Shown: piece by piece, positions 1-8,888 of the stretch | Layout: the number at the start of each line of letters is the position of its first letter | How positions within the stretch are numbered: the first letter of the stretch is position 1 | The notes under the pieces: model-generated | Databases searched by the model: none | What the model was told of the DNA's origin: nothing | What the model saw: only the letters and a program-made list of their open reading frames with translations | Position numbers and translations under genes: made by a program | Assembly: GCA_030849965.1 (NCBI GenBank) | Contig: JAVDKL010000001.1 | Location: forward strand, 2,462,554 to 2,526,553 | Length of the DNA: 64,000 nucleotides | Source of the DNA: Schauerella fraxinea | Lineage (GTDB): Bacteria; Pseudomonadota; Gammaproteobacteria; Burkholderiales; Burkholderiaceae_B | Direction of reading: 5' to 3'

Positions 1-115
1 AGCGCGCAGCCAGTTCGACTTCATCCAGGCGGGCGCCCGGACCCAACTCACCGGAAAAGATTTCGCCCTCGAGGGCCTCGAGAATCTGTTGGGAACGGCT
101 GAGCGAAGGGGCCAT
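1..115 (-). CDS. GntR-family transcriptional regulator, N-terminus only (cut by window edge)
   Basis: The first 38 codons of a minus-strand gene start at an ATG at 113-115. The residues (MAPSLSRSQQILEALEGEI followed by FSGELGPGARLDEVELAAR) match the first helix and turn of the GntR winged-helix domain, where the pattern 'I..GEL.PG.RL.E.ELA' is typical of FadR/VanR (FCD) members. The ligand-binding domain lies outside the window, so the subfamily is not certain. The gene is divergent from the 11-gene operon starting at 417 and is its likely local regulator. A TGTATACA palindrome lies in the shared promoter region. Confidence 0.8.
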   Translation of the reverse strand, partial: MAPSLSRSQQILEALEGEIFSGELGPGARLDEVELAAR

Positions 116-156
116 GGCGATAGAGAAAGTGAGATAACAAGGCGCTATTTTATCGA

Positions 157-190
157 TCAATGTATACATCGGCCAGCATTTTGTATGCAC
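157..190. promoter_or_regulatory. Candidate GntR operator in the 116-416 divergent promoter region
   Basis: The 301-base gap between the GntR gene and the SDR gene holds no credible coding sequence. It contains a perfect palindrome TGTATACA at 161-168 and a related TTGTATGCA at 181-189. FCD-type GntR proteins commonly bind short palindromes with a TGTATACA- or TTGTATACAA-like core (family knowledge). The site lies about 50 bases upstream of the GntR start, where autoregulation and control of the divergent operon would be expected. The assignment is inference. Confidence 0.4.
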
Positions 191-416
191 AGTTTCGGCG
201 CATGCTGATCCACGTTTGGCACCGCATCGGGGCACATCGTAGCGCTAGCAATGGCGCGCTCCTGCGAAGAAAAGTTGGCATGCATGTTGCTTGTATTCCC
301 TCACCGCAAAATCACTATCGACGCTGCGGACTCTTCGAACACGGCAAGCTTGACGGCCTGGTTGAATACATCAACGGCCACATTGCATGCATTTACGCCA
401 AGGATGCGATAGGTAG

Positions 417-1202
417 ATGGAACTCGGTCTGAAAGGTAAGTCGGCGCTGATCACAGGCGCATCCAAGGGCATCGGTCTGGCCACGGCGCACAGCTTTGCG
501 CGCGAAGGTATTTCGACCCTCTATCTGGCGGCGCGCTCCGTCGATGGCCTGGCCGCCGCAAAGGAAGCCCTGTCGTCGCAATACGGCACCACCGTGCACG
601 TGCACGCGATGGATCTGTCGGTCACGGAAAACGTGTTGCGTCTTGCGCGCGAGTGCGCCGAGGCCGACATCCTCGTCAACAATGCGGCCGACTCGTCCGC
701 CGGCCCGCTCGATCAGATTTCCGATCAGGTCTGGCGCGACAGCCTCGACCTCAAGATCTTTTCCTACGTGACGCTCACGCGCGAAATGTATGCGCACATG
801 AAAAAGCGCGGCAGCGGCGTCATCGTCAATGACATCGGCAACTCGGGCGAAAACTGGGATGCCAACTACATCGTCGGCACGACCGGCAACGCCGCAATGA
901 TGGCGTTCACACGTGGCGTGGGTGGCCGCAGTCTCGATGACGGCATCCGTGTCGTCGGCGTCAATCCCGGCCCGGTCGCCACCGACCGCATGGTCAAACT
1001 GATGAAACGCCGCGCGCTGGATTGGTATGGCGACGAGGGCCGCTGGGAGGAACTGTTCGACAAGTATCCCGCCAAGCGCCCCGCCAGCGCCGAGGAAGTC
1101 GCCGACCTGATGGTGTATCTCGCCTCGGATCGCGCGGGCTACATCACCGGCACCATCGTGACCATCGACGGCGGCATCGCTTCGCGCCGCTCCATCATCT
1201 GA
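417..1202 (+). CDS. SDR-family oxidoreductase (atypical active site)
   Basis: A 261-residue short-chain dehydrogenase/reductase, a normal length for a single-domain classical SDR. The NAD(P)-binding motif TGASKGIG is at about residues 14-21, NNAA at about 90-93, and the C-terminal region ends in the usual GTIVTIDGG. The active site is unusual: the tyrosine in DANYIVGT is followed four residues later by Thr rather than the catalytic Lys of YxxxK, as in a divergent SDR subgroup with a 'GNA.MAFT' segment. It is the first gene of an operon continuing to 10586, with 11 bases before the next ATG. It could oxidise or reduce a hydroxyl/keto intermediate of the imported compound; the substrate is unknown. 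Confidence 0.85.
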   Translation: MELGLKGKSALITGASKGIGLATAHSFAREGISTLYLAARSVDGLAAAKEALSSQYGTTVHVHAMDLSVTENVLRLARECAEADILVNNAADSSAGPLDQISDQVWRDSLDLKIFSYVTLTREMYAHMKKRGSGVIVNDIGNSGENWDANYIVGTTGNAAMMAFTRGVGGRSLDDGIRVVGVNPGPVATDRMVKLMKRRALDWYGDEGRWEELFDKYPAKRPASAEEVADLMVYLASDRAGYITGTIVTIDGGIASRRSII

Positions 1203-1213
1203 GCGGAGACACC

Positions 1214-2347
1214 ATGCGCCGCTTCGAAGCCCGTAACGCGTATTTCGATACGCTGTGCAATACGCCCGGCCTGATGTGGTTGGGTCAGAACACCAACCAC
1301 TTCGACCCGCACCCGGCGGTGATCGACGCGGTGATCGACGCGCTCAAGCGCGGCGATTATCACGCCTACGCACCACCGGCAGGCTTCGAGCGGCTACGCC
1401 AGCTCATCATCGAGGATGCGGGCGTGCCGGGCGCAAGCGCGTTCGTCACGGACGGCGCCGTCGAGGGCCTGTACAACGTGTGCCGCACGCTCTGCAAACC
1501 CGACACCGACTTCGTCACCACCGATCCCAGTTGGGCATGGCCGATGCACTTTGCGCGCCAGGCCGGCGCCACCGTGATCGAACTGCCGATTTACGACGCC
1601 GCCCAAGGCTACAAACTCACCGCGGACCAATTGAAGGCGGCCATCACGCCGCGCACGCGCGTGATCTATCTGGTCGATCCCAATAACCCCCTGGGCACGT
1701 GCCATACCGCTGACGAGATCGAAGCCATTGCCGCGATCGCACGCGAAGCCGATGCCTATCTGATCCACGACTCAACGTACTCGCAGTTCGCGGACAGCTT
1801 CACACCTGCCTACAACTTCTATCCCGAGAAGACGATCATGACCGTCAGCTTCTCGAAGTGGCTGGGGCTGGCCGGGATGCGCCTGGGCGCCATCATCGCC
1901 AATCCCGACATCATCGAAATGCTGGCGGCGGCGCCGCCCAACAACCTCGGCAGCAATGTGCTGTCGCAGCGTGCGGCCATTGCCGGCCTCGAAACCAAAG
2001 CCGAATGGTTTCCCGAGATCCAGCGCCGTCAACGCCGCAATCAGGCGGCAGTAGCCAAGGCCGCCGCCGGGGTACCGGGCCTGCATCTGCCGGTGTATCC
2101 GTCGCAAGCCAATCTGCTCATCATGGAAACGGTCGATGCCGGCATTACGCCCGAAGCGTTGGTCGCGGCTTATCAAGCCGAAGGCATCATGATTCGCCAA
2201 GGCACGTATCACACGCAGCGCTTCGGTCATCGCTTCGTGAAGATCAGTCTCACCGTTCCCGAAACCTGGGCCGACCGCTTCTGCGAACTGCTGCCCGCCA
2301 TGGTGGAACGCGCGCGCACGATGCCCGCGCCGGCTGCCCTGTTCTAA
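1214..2347 (+). CDS. PLP-dependent aminotransferase, fold type I (class I/II)
   Basis: A 377-residue fold-I aminotransferase. The start is set at ATG 1214, just after the SDR stop and a GGAG-like stretch; longer versions would overlap the SDR gene. Visible marks are DPNNPLG at 155-161 (the family NPxNPxG loop), Asp186 in HDSTY for the PLP ring nitrogen, and SFSK with the Schiff-base lysine Lys215, followed by Arg223. The protein should transfer an amino group between a substrate-derived compound and a keto acid in the cytoplasm. It sits second in an operon with an amidohydrolase and an ABC importer, so a nitrogen-containing substrate is plausible. The exact substrate cannot be read from the sequence. 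Confidence 0.88.
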   Translation: MRRFEARNAYFDTLCNTPGLMWLGQNTNHFDPHPAVIDAVIDALKRGDYHAYAPPAGFERLRQLIIEDAGVPGASAFVTDGAVEGLYNVCRTLCKPDTDFVTTDPSWAWPMHFARQAGATVIELPIYDAAQGYKLTADQLKAAITPRTRVIYLVDPNNPLGTCHTADEIEAIAAIAREADAYLIHDSTYSQFADSFTPAYNFYPEKTIMTVSFSKWLGLAGMRLGAIIANPDIIEMLAAAPPNNLGSNVLSQRAAIAGLETKAEWFPEIQRRQRRNQAAVAKAAAGVPGLHLPVYPSQANLLIMETVDAGITPEALVAAYQAEGIMIRQGTYHTQRFGHRFVKISLTVPETWADRFCELLPAMVERARTMPAPAALF

Positions 2348-2356
2348 GGAAATTCG

Positions 2357-3238
2357 ATGCCTACGATCACCACGCGCGACGGCGTTGCGCTGCATTACGA
2401 GGAAGCGGGATCGGGAACGCCGATCCTGTTCGTGCACGAGTTCGGCGGCGACTGGCGCAGTTGGGAGCCGCAGATGCGGTACTTCACGCGCCGGTATCGT
2501 TGCATCACGTACAGCGCGCGCGGCTACTTGCCATCGCAAGTACCGGAAAGCGTCGATGCGTACTCGCAGGTCAATGCGGTGAACGACATGATCGATGTCC
2601 TCGACGGATTGCACCTCGACCGCGCCCACATCATCGGCCTCTCGATGGGCGGCTTCGCGACCTTGCACTTCGGATTGCGCCATCCCGATCGCGCCCGTTC
2701 ATTGGTCGTGGCGGGTGCCGGTTACGGTGCCGAGAAAGCCTTCGAAGCGCACTTCCGCGACGTGTCATTGGCCGTGGCGGATCAATTCGAAAGCAAAGGT
2801 GCGCCGGCCTTCGCGCCCACGTATGCCACCGCGGCATCGCGCATCGTGTTCCAGGTCAAAGACCCGCGCGGCTGGCAGGAATTCGCCACGCAGTTGGGCG
2901 AGCATTCGTCGATCGGATCGGCACTGACGATGCGGGGCGTGCAGGCGCGCCGGCCGTCGATCTACGATCTCGAAGACGAACTCAAGCGCATGACCGTGCC
3001 CACGCTGATCGTGGTGGGCGACGAAGACGACCATTGCCTGCAGCCGGGCATCTTCCTGAAAAAGACGGTGCCGGCCAGCGGCCTGCTGGTACTCCCGAAG
3101 ACCGGCCACACCCTCAACATCGAAGAGCCTGCGCTTTTCAACCAGTTCGTCTCGGACTTCCTCGCCACCGTCGAGCAAGATAAATGGGGCGCACGCGACC
3201 CGCGCTCGGCGCCCACCGAAATCATGAAGACCTCATGA
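2357..3238 (+). CDS. Alpha/beta-fold hydrolase
   Basis: A 293-residue alpha/beta hydrolase with a good ribosome site (AAGGAAATTCG) before ATG 2357. The nucleophile elbow GLSMGG places Ser96. An acidic residue lies in GDEDDH (about 227-232) and the catalytic His in KTGHT near 254. An oxyanion-hole segment FVHEFGGDW at about 25-33 replaces the commoner HG motif. Family members include esterases, carbon-carbon bond hydrolases and enol-lactonases (3-oxoadipate enol-lactonase-like sequences look similar). The stop overlaps the next start as ATGA at 3235-3238, so it is translationally coupled to the amidohydrolase. Substrate unknown. Confidence 0.87.
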   Translation: MPTITTRDGVALHYEEAGSGTPILFVHEFGGDWRSWEPQMRYFTRRYRCITYSARGYLPSQVPESVDAYSQVNAVNDMIDVLDGLHLDRAHIIGLSMGGFATLHFGLRHPDRARSLVVAGAGYGAEKAFEAHFRDVSLAVADQFESKGAPAFAPTYATAASRIVFQVKDPRGWQEFATQLGEHSSIGSALTMRGVQARRPSIYDLEDELKRMTVPTLIVVGDEDDHCLQPGIFLKKTVPASGLLVLPKTGHTLNIEEPALFNQFVSDFLATVEQDKWGARDPRSAPTEIMKTS

Positions 3239-4491
3239 CGAAGCGCGCTTCCGATTTCGTCGATGCCGATCGGCTCAACGATCGTCTGGCACAGATGGCG
3301 CGCCTGGGGGCCACCGCAGCCGGCGGCGTCGATCGCCCGGCGCTCTCGCCCGCCGATGGCGCCGCGCAACAACTCATGGCCACCTGGGGCGCCCGGCTGG
3401 GTTTGACCCCGTCGCGCGATCCCGCGGGCAACTTCTTCTTGCGGTGGGCAGGCAAGCAAGCCGATGCCGCGCCGGTGATGTCGGGCTCGCATCTGGACAG
3501 TCAGCCTACCGGCGGCAAGTACGACGGCGTGTTCGGCGTGGTCGCCGCGCTCGAGGCGGTGCAGGCCCTGATCGACGCGGGTCGCCAACCCGAGATGCCG
3601 GTCGACATCGTGGCGTGGATGAATGAAGAAGGCTCGCGATTTGCGCCCGGCATGCTGGGGTCGGCCGCGTTCGCCGGCGCTCGCAGCCTGGAAGACACAC
3701 TGACTGTGAGCGACGCCGAAGGCATCACGGTGGCCGCGGCACTGGCGGCCCTGGCACCGGCGCTCGCCGCGATGCCGGCGCGCCCCTTGGGCGGCGCCGT
3801 GCACGCCTACATCGAAGCGCACATCGAACAGGGGCCGGTGCTGGAACGCGAGGGCCTGCAGGTTGGCGTGGTAACCGGCATTCAAGGCAAGCACACCTAT
3901 CGCGTCACGGTGCAAGGCGAGGCGGCGCATGCCGGCACGTCCACACGCACCGAGCGCCGCGATGCCCTGCTCGCCGCCACGGCGATGGTGCAGGCGTTGG
4001 CGGCCGAGATGCACGACGCCCAGGACTGCGTGAAGTTCACGGTGGGCCGCTTCGATGTGCAGCCCAGCGCGCCATCGGTGGTCGCCAGTTGCGTCGTGTT
4101 CTCGATCGACCTGCGGCATCCCGACAGCGAGACGCTGCGCGCGCTATCTGATCGCGTCGCGCCGATCTGCGCCGCGCATCGCGGGCCATGCGCGGTCGAG
4201 GTCGTGCGGTTGTCAGCGGCCGACTCGCTCACGTTTCCGCCCGCGTTGCGCAAGCACATCGATCAGGCAGCCGCCGCCCTGGCCATTCCGCATCGCGACT
4301 TGCCGTCGGCTGCCGGTCACGACGCGCGCTATCTGCATGCGATCTGCCCCGCTGCCATGATTTTCGTGCCGTCCCGCGACGGCATCACGCACAACGAGGC
4401 GGAATACACCGCGCCCGGCGACCTTTACGCCGGTGCGCGCGTCTTGACCGACGTTCTCGATCGCCTGATTACTTCTGCGAAGACACCATGA
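3235..4491 (+). CDS. M20-family Zn-dependent amidohydrolase (N-carbamoylase / allantoate amidohydrolase type)
   Basis: A 418-residue M20/hydantoinase-carbamoylase enzyme; start chosen at ATG 3235, coupled to the preceding stop. The metal ligands are visible as His86 in GSHLDS, Asp97 in KYDGVFG and Glu131-Glu132 in WMNEEGSRF; the dimerisation domain contains HIEQGP, characteristic of the carbamoylase/allantoate amidohydrolase/ureidoglycolate hydrolase group. A C-terminal His lies in GITHNEAEY. Family enzymes hydrolyse N-carbamoyl amino acids or ureido acids, releasing ammonia and CO2. Its place in an ABC-importer operon suggests it attacks an amide or ureido bond of the imported compound. It overlaps the ABC ATPase start (ATGA). 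Confidence 0.9.
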   Translation: MTKRASDFVDADRLNDRLAQMARLGATAAGGVDRPALSPADGAAQQLMATWGARLGLTPSRDPAGNFFLRWAGKQADAAPVMSGSHLDSQPTGGKYDGVFGVVAALEAVQALIDAGRQPEMPVDIVAWMNEEGSRFAPGMLGSAAFAGARSLEDTLTVSDAEGITVAAALAALAPALAAMPARPLGGAVHAYIEAHIEQGPVLEREGLQVGVVTGIQGKHTYRVTVQGEAAHAGTSTRTERRDALLAATAMVQALAAEMHDAQDCVKFTVGRFDVQPSAPSVVASCVVFSIDLRHPDSETLRALSDRVAPICAAHRGPCAVEVVRLSAADSLTFPPALRKHIDQAAAALAIPHRDLPSAAGHDARYLHAICPAAMIFVPSRDGITHNEAEYTAPGDLYAGARVLTDVLDRLITSAKTP

Positions 4492-5348
4492 CCGCTCATC
4501 GACTTTCCGGTATGTTTCCTGGCGTACCCGCCACCGCGCCCGCCACGCGCGCGCGTAGCGGCAGCCTGCTGGCCCTGACCAACATCTCGAAGACGTTCGG
4601 CGCCGTACAAGCCTTGAACGGCCTGAGTGTGGACATCGCCCCCGGCGAATTCGTGACGGTGGTCGGCCCCAGCGGCTGCGGCAAAAGCACCTTGTTCAAC
4701 ATCGTGGCCGGCCTCGAAGAACCCGATGACGGCGGCAGCCTGCAATTTCTGGGCAAGCCCTGCCGCGCACGCGATCTGCTGGGTCAGGTCTCCTTCATGC
4801 CGCAACGCGACCTTTTGCTGCCGTGGCGCACCGTGATCGACAACGCCATCCTGGCCGTCGAAATGGAAGGCGCCCGTAAAAGCGATGCACGCCGCGAAGC
4901 GCTGGCCATGCTGCCTGAGTTCGGCCTGACCGGCTTCGAGCAGCAGTATCCGCATCAGCTCTCGGGCGGGATGCGCCAACGTGTGGCGCTGATGCGCACG
5001 TTCATGTTCAAGCGCGATTTGATGCTGCTGGACGAACCGTTCGGCGCCCTGGACGCGCTGACGCGCAGCATGATGCAACGTTGGCTGCTGGACGTATGGC
5101 AAAAGCACCGCCGCACGATTCTGTTCATCACCCACGACGTCGACGAAGCATTGTTTCTCGGCGATCGCGTGCTGGTGATGACCGCACGCCCCGGCCGGGT
5201 GAAGCTGGAACTGCCGGTCACGCTCAGCCGGCCCCGCAACGCCGATATCGTCACCTCCCCCGAATTCATCGCACAAAAACGCATCCTGCTCGAAGCCATC
5301 GAAGAGGAAAGCATGAAGTCGTTCACCGCCCAAACCGGGAGCCACTGA
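4488..5348 (+). CDS. ABC transporter ATP-binding protein (NitT/TauT/ThiZ type)
   Basis: A 286-residue ATPase starting at ATG 4488 in an ATGA overlap with the amidohydrolase. Walker A GPSGCGKST is at 60-68, the Q-loop at about 100, signature LSGGMRQR near 160, Walker B LMLLDEP near 180 and the H-loop in FITHDVDEAL. The motif order and the short tail are typical of the nitrate/sulfonate/taurine and thiamine-precursor importer family. It energises the permeases at 8109 and 8885 with the binding protein at 7090. The ATPase is separated from the permeases by two enzyme genes (aldolase and dioxygenase), which suggests the transporter and enzymes act on the same compound. Confidence 0.93.
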   Translation: MTAHRLSGMFPGVPATAPATRARSGSLLALTNISKTFGAVQALNGLSVDIAPGEFVTVVGPSGCGKSTLFNIVAGLEEPDDGGSLQFLGKPCRARDLLGQVSFMPQRDLLLPWRTVIDNAILAVEMEGARKSDARREALAMLPEFGLTGFEQQYPHQLSGGMRQRVALMRTFMFKRDLMLLDEPFGALDALTRSMMQRWLLDVWQKHRRTILFITHDVDEALFLGDRVLVMTARPGRVKLELPVTLSRPRNADIVTSPEFIAQKRILLEAIEEESMKSFTAQTGSH

Positions 5349-6127
5349 TGAGCGCCCAACCCGATCTTCGTTCGCACGTGGCGCCCGACGAATGGGAAGC
5401 GCGCGTGGCCCTTGCCGCGTGCTATCGGCTCGTTGCTCGCCTGGGGCTCGACGACCTGATCTACAACCACATCTCGATGCGCGTGCCCGGCACCACGAAT
5501 GAGTTTCTGATCAATCCGTACGGCCTGCTGTTCGAGGAAATCACCGCGTCGTCCCTGGTGCGGATCGATCTCGCCGGCCGCGTGCTCAGCCCCACGCCGC
5601 ACACCGTGAACGTCGCCGGCTTCGTCATCCACGGCGCCATTCACCAGGCGCGGCACGATGCCGTTTGCGTGCTGCACACCCATTCGGATGCCAGCATCGC
5701 CGTATCGGCACAAGCGCAGGGGTTGCTGCCGCTATCGCAGTTCGCGATGCGGTTTTATCAGCGCCAAGCGTTTCACGACTATGAAGGCGTGGCCATCGAT
5801 CTCGACGAGCAACAGCGGCTGGTGAGCGATCTTGGCGACCACCGCGTGATGGTGATGCGCAATCACGGCGTGCTCACGCTGGGCCGCACACCCGGTGAAG
5901 CCTTCATGCTGCTGTATTACTTCGAACGCGCGGCACGCATCCAACTCAGCATGCAGGCCGCCACTGCCGGCGGCGCCGGTCCCATCCTCGCCCCCGCGCC
6001 CGAGGTGTGCGAGAAAGCCGCACGCCAATTCTGGGAAAACAAGGGCGACATCCTGATCGCCGGCGAACGCGAATGGCCCGCCTTCATCCGTCAACTCGAT
6101 CGCGACGATCCCTCTTACAGGAGCTGA
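5348..6127 (+). CDS. Class II aldolase/adducin-domain protein
   Basis: A 259-residue class II aldolase/adducin domain protein starting at ATG 5348 within a TGATG overlap with the ATPase stop. The Zn-ligand pattern is present: HTHSD near residues 99-103 and a later His in MRNHGVLTLG near 172. An early YNHIS motif (about 39) is typical of the aldolase-II subgroup fused to or found beside catabolic enzymes. Family members are L-fuculose- or rhamnulose-phosphate aldolases, decarboxylases and dehydratase-like proteins. Here it probably cleaves or dehydrates an intermediate; no phosphorylating kinase lies nearby, so a non-phosphorylated substrate is more likely (inference). Confidence 0.88.
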   Translation: MSAQPDLRSHVAPDEWEARVALAACYRLVARLGLDDLIYNHISMRVPGTTNEFLINPYGLLFEEITASSLVRIDLAGRVLSPTPHTVNVAGFVIHGAIHQARHDAVCVLHTHSDASIAVSAQAQGLLPLSQFAMRFYQRQAFHDYEGVAIDLDEQQRLVSDLGDHRVMVMRNHGVLTLGRTPGEAFMLLYYFERAARIQLSMQAATAGGAGPILAPAPEVCEKAARQFWENKGDILIAGEREWPAFIRQLDRDDPSYRS

Positions 6128-6130
6128 ATC

Positions 6131-7012
6131 ATGTCCATGTCACAACGTATGAGCACGGCCACACCTGCGCCATTTGCCGCGCGCCCGCTGCACACCGGTT
6201 TCGGCATCGAAGTCACCGATCTCGACTTGTCGAATCCGGATAGCGATGTCGTCGTCGATGCCCTGGTGACCGCACTGGATACGCATTCGCTGATTCTGGT
6301 GCGCGGCCAGACGTTGAGCAACGCTCGCCATGTGGACATCAGCCGTCGCTTCGGCGACCTGCTTACGCACGTGCTCAAGCAGTTTCTGACCACCGGCCTG
6401 CCCGAAATCTACGTGCTCTCCAACGTGAGCGAGCAAGGCAAGCCGATCGGCAACCACAAGGAAGGGTGGAACTGGCATTCGGATCTGTCGTATGTGGCCG
6501 AACCCAGCATGGGGTCGCTGCTGTATTCGGTGGAAGTGCCGCCGGAAGGCGCCGACACCTTGTTCGCGAGCATGCACCTGGCGTGGGAGTCGCTGCCGCC
6601 CGCCACACAAACCCAGATCCGCAATATGACGGCCACGCATTCTTACGAAGGCTATTACAGCCGCGCCTTCGCCGATCGCGCCCCGCTCACCGACGAGCAG
6701 AAAGCGCGTACGCCCGATGTGGTGCATCCCGTCGTGCGCACGCACCCCACCACAGGTCGCCTGTCGCTGTACGTGGGTCAGGACATCGTCAAGCAGATCG
6801 ACGGCCTGCCCGCGGAAGAAAGCGCGGCGCTGCTGGCTGCCCTTAATGCGCATGCCATCTCGGACGCGTTCACGTACCGCCACAAGTGGCAGCAGGGCGA
6901 TCTCATCATCTGGGACAACCGTTGCACCATGCATTGCGCCACGCCGTATGACGACAACCGGTACCGCCGCGTCATGCATCGCACCACGGTCGCGGGAACG
7001 CGCCCGTTCTGA
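6131..7012 (+). CDS. TauD/TfdA-family Fe(II)/2-oxoglutarate dioxygenase
   Basis: A 293-residue dioxygenase with a clear ribosome site (ACAGGAGCT) before ATG 6131; a second in-frame ATG is at 6137. The iron triad is His116-x-Asp118 in WHSDLSY and the distal His in WDNRCTMHCAT near 264; the 2-oxoglutarate-binding Arg is in RYRRVMHR. Family enzymes hydroxylate sulfonates, phenoxyacetates or carnitine-type compounds, often breaking a C-S, C-O or C-N bond. Together with the taurine-type ABC importer it suggests oxidative attack on an imported small molecule. Nothing in the gene itself shows that the substrate is taurine. Confidence 0.92.
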   Translation: MSMSQRMSTATPAPFAARPLHTGFGIEVTDLDLSNPDSDVVVDALVTALDTHSLILVRGQTLSNARHVDISRRFGDLLTHVLKQFLTTGLPEIYVLSNVSEQGKPIGNHKEGWNWHSDLSYVAEPSMGSLLYSVEVPPEGADTLFASMHLAWESLPPATQTQIRNMTATHSYEGYYSRAFADRAPLTDEQKARTPDVVHPVVRTHPTTGRLSLYVGQDIVKQIDGLPAEESAALLAALNAHAISDAFTYRHKWQQGDLIIWDNRCTMHCATPYDDNRYRRVMHRTTVAGTRPF

Positions 7013-7089
7013 TTGCCGTTTTCAAGTCGCGGCGGCTCACGCGCGCCACGACGCCAGTTGCTTTGCCCACACCACACAGGGGAAACATC

Positions 7090-8112
7090 ATGACCATTCG
7101 ACGTTTGCTGACCTTACTGGCCTGCACCGCCACGCTGGCGGTGGCGCAATTGACGCCTGCGGCGGCCGCCGATGCCAAAGCGCAGGTGAAAGCATCCTTG
7201 CGACTGAAATGGTTGCCGCAAACCCAGTTCGCGGGTTTCTATTACGCGCTTGAAAAGGGCTATTACAAGCAGGAAGGGATCGATCTCACCATCAATCCGG
7301 GCGGCCCGAACCTGTTGACCGAGAACCTGGTGGCCACGGGTGCGGACACCTTCGGTCTCTCCGGCGGCTCGGACAGCGTCATGGCCGCCATCGACAAGGG
7401 CATGCCGATCGTCTCGGTGGGCGTGGCGCACCAGATCACCCCCTTCGTGTTCGTGACGCGCAAGGACGGCCCGGTCAAAACGCTCAAGGACTTCGAAGGC
7501 AAGAAGGTCACGACCTGGTTTACCGGCGCCAATTACGTGCTCTTCGGCATGCTCGGCAACGAAGGCATCGACCGTGCCAAAGTGGACATCCAGCCGCAGC
7601 AAGTAAGCGTGACGCCGTTCGTCAATGGCGACATCGATGTGGTCACTGCCACCTGGTACAACGAACTCAACACGATCAAGGGCCGCATGAAGGCCGACGA
7701 TCTGAAGTACTTCGTGGCTGAGGACTACGGCATCACCTTCCCGCGCGACACCATCATCGTCTCGCGCGATACCGCCGCCAAGCAACCGCAGCTCGTCGAA
7801 GGCTTCCTGCGCGCGTCGATTCGCGGCTGGCGCGATGCGATGGCCAATCCCAAGGAAGCCGTCGATATCGTGATGAAGACCTCGCCCACGCTCGACCGTG
7901 CGCACCAGGAAGCCATGCTTACCGAAGCGTATCGCTTGATGACATCGGGCAAGGCGAAAACCGAAGGCCTCTTCACCATCGATCCGGTCGCGCTGCAGAA
8001 GGCTGAAGAATTCCTGCTCAAGAACAACGTGCTCACCAAGCAAGTCGATGTGTCGGTGGCATTTGACGATCGCTTCCTGAAGGCCATTCCGATGCAGGAT
8101 CGTCTGCCATGA
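7090..8112 (+). CDS. ABC transporter substrate-binding protein, NMT1/THI5-like
   Basis: A 340-residue periplasmic binding protein beginning at ATG 7090 after a GGGGAAAC ribosome site. The first 26 residues form a Sec signal peptide ending in PAAAA. The mature N-terminus (LKWLPQTQFAGFYYALEKGY) is the hallmark of the NMT1/THI5 superfamily, whose known ligands include hydroxymethyl- and formylamino-pyrimidines, riboflavin and alkylsulfonates. It is followed without a gap by two permeases (ATGA overlap at 8109). The 77-base spacer upstream from the dioxygenase is the longest inside the operon and may contain a secondary promoter, which I cannot confirm. Confidence 0.92.
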   Translation: MTIRRLLTLLACTATLAVAQLTPAAAADAKAQVKASLRLKWLPQTQFAGFYYALEKGYYKQEGIDLTINPGGPNLLTENLVATGADTFGLSGGSDSVMAAIDKGMPIVSVGVAHQITPFVFVTRKDGPVKTLKDFEGKKVTTWFTGANYVLFGMLGNEGIDRAKVDIQPQQVSVTPFVNGDIDVVTATWYNELNTIKGRMKADDLKYFVAEDYGITFPRDTIIVSRDTAAKQPQLVEGFLRASIRGWRDAMANPKEAVDIVMKTSPTLDRAHQEAMLTEAYRLMTSGKAKTEGLFTIDPVALQKAEEFLLKNNVLTKQVDVSVAFDDRFLKAIPMQDRLP

Positions 8113-8888
8113 GTGCCGCGGCCGCAGCCTTGCGTCCCGCCGCGATGTCGGTGCTGCGCGGCGCGGCCGCGCTGCTCGTGGTGGCGGCGTTGTGGGAGGG
8201 TCTGGTCATCGCGACCGGCGTCAAACCCTACTACCTGCCGCGCTTGAGCGTCATCCTGCAATCGATCGCGCAGGTGCCCGACGCCTACATTGCCGGCTTC
8301 TTGCGCACCGCATCCGAAACGCTGCTGGGTTTCAGCGTGGGCGCTGTCGTCGGTGTGTTCAATGGCGTCGTCTTCTCGCAATCACGGCGTTTGCGCGAGA
8401 TCATCTTTCCGCTCTTCGTGATCTCGCAAACCATCCCGGTCATTGCGTTCGGCGCGGTGGTGGTGCTGTGGTTCGGCAACACCATCCTCGCCAAGGCGGT
8501 GATCGCGTTTTATCTCACGTTCTTTCCCGTCACGGTGAATACGCTCAACGGCATCGAATCGGTCGACCCGCGTCAGGTCGATCTGCTGCGCAGCTTCGGC
8601 GCGTCGCGCTTCAAACTCATGCGCCAGTTGCTGCTGCCGGCTGCGCTGCCGCAGATCTTCGTCGCATTGCGGCTGGCCTGCACCCTGAGCCTCTTGGGTG
8701 CCATTGCCGGCGAGTGGTTCGGCGACACCGTGGGCTTGGGCGTGCTGTTGCTGCAGGCCATGTACAACGAACAGGTGGTGGCGCTGTGGGCCGCCATTCT
8801 GGTGGCCGGTTTATTGGGCACCACGTTCTATGGCCTCGTGGCGTTGGCGGAAAAGAAATTCGTCTTCTGGAAGGCTGAGCAAACATGA
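8109..8888 (+). CDS. ABC transporter permease (NitT/TauT type)
   Basis: A 259-residue inner-membrane permease with about six hydrophobic segments and the EAA-type cytoplasmic loop (RSFGASRFKLMRQLLLPAALP, about residues 162-181). It starts at ATG 8109, overlapping the binding-protein stop. The BPD_transp_1 domain covers most of the protein. It pairs with the second permease at 8885 as a heterodimer; both are served by the ATPase at 4488. Its length and loop are normal for the family. Confidence 0.93.
   Translation: MSAAAAALRPAAMSVLRGAAALLVVAALWEGLVIATGVKPYYLPRLSVILQSIAQVPDAYIAGFLRTASETLLGFSVGAVVGVFNGVVFSQSRRLREIIFPLFVISQTIPVIAFGAVVVLWFGNTILAKAVIAFYLTFFPVTVNTLNGIESVDPRQVDLLRSFGASRFKLMRQLLLPAALPQIFVALRLACTLSLLGAIAGEWFGDTVGLGVLLLQAMYNEQVVALWAAILVAGLLGTTFYGLVALAEKKFVFWKAEQT

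Noticed and set aside
7013-7089. Separate riboswitch (for example thiamine-type) before the THI5-like receptor
   Set aside because: No CTGAGA...ACCTGA-type core or other known aptamer motif was found in the 77-base spacer.
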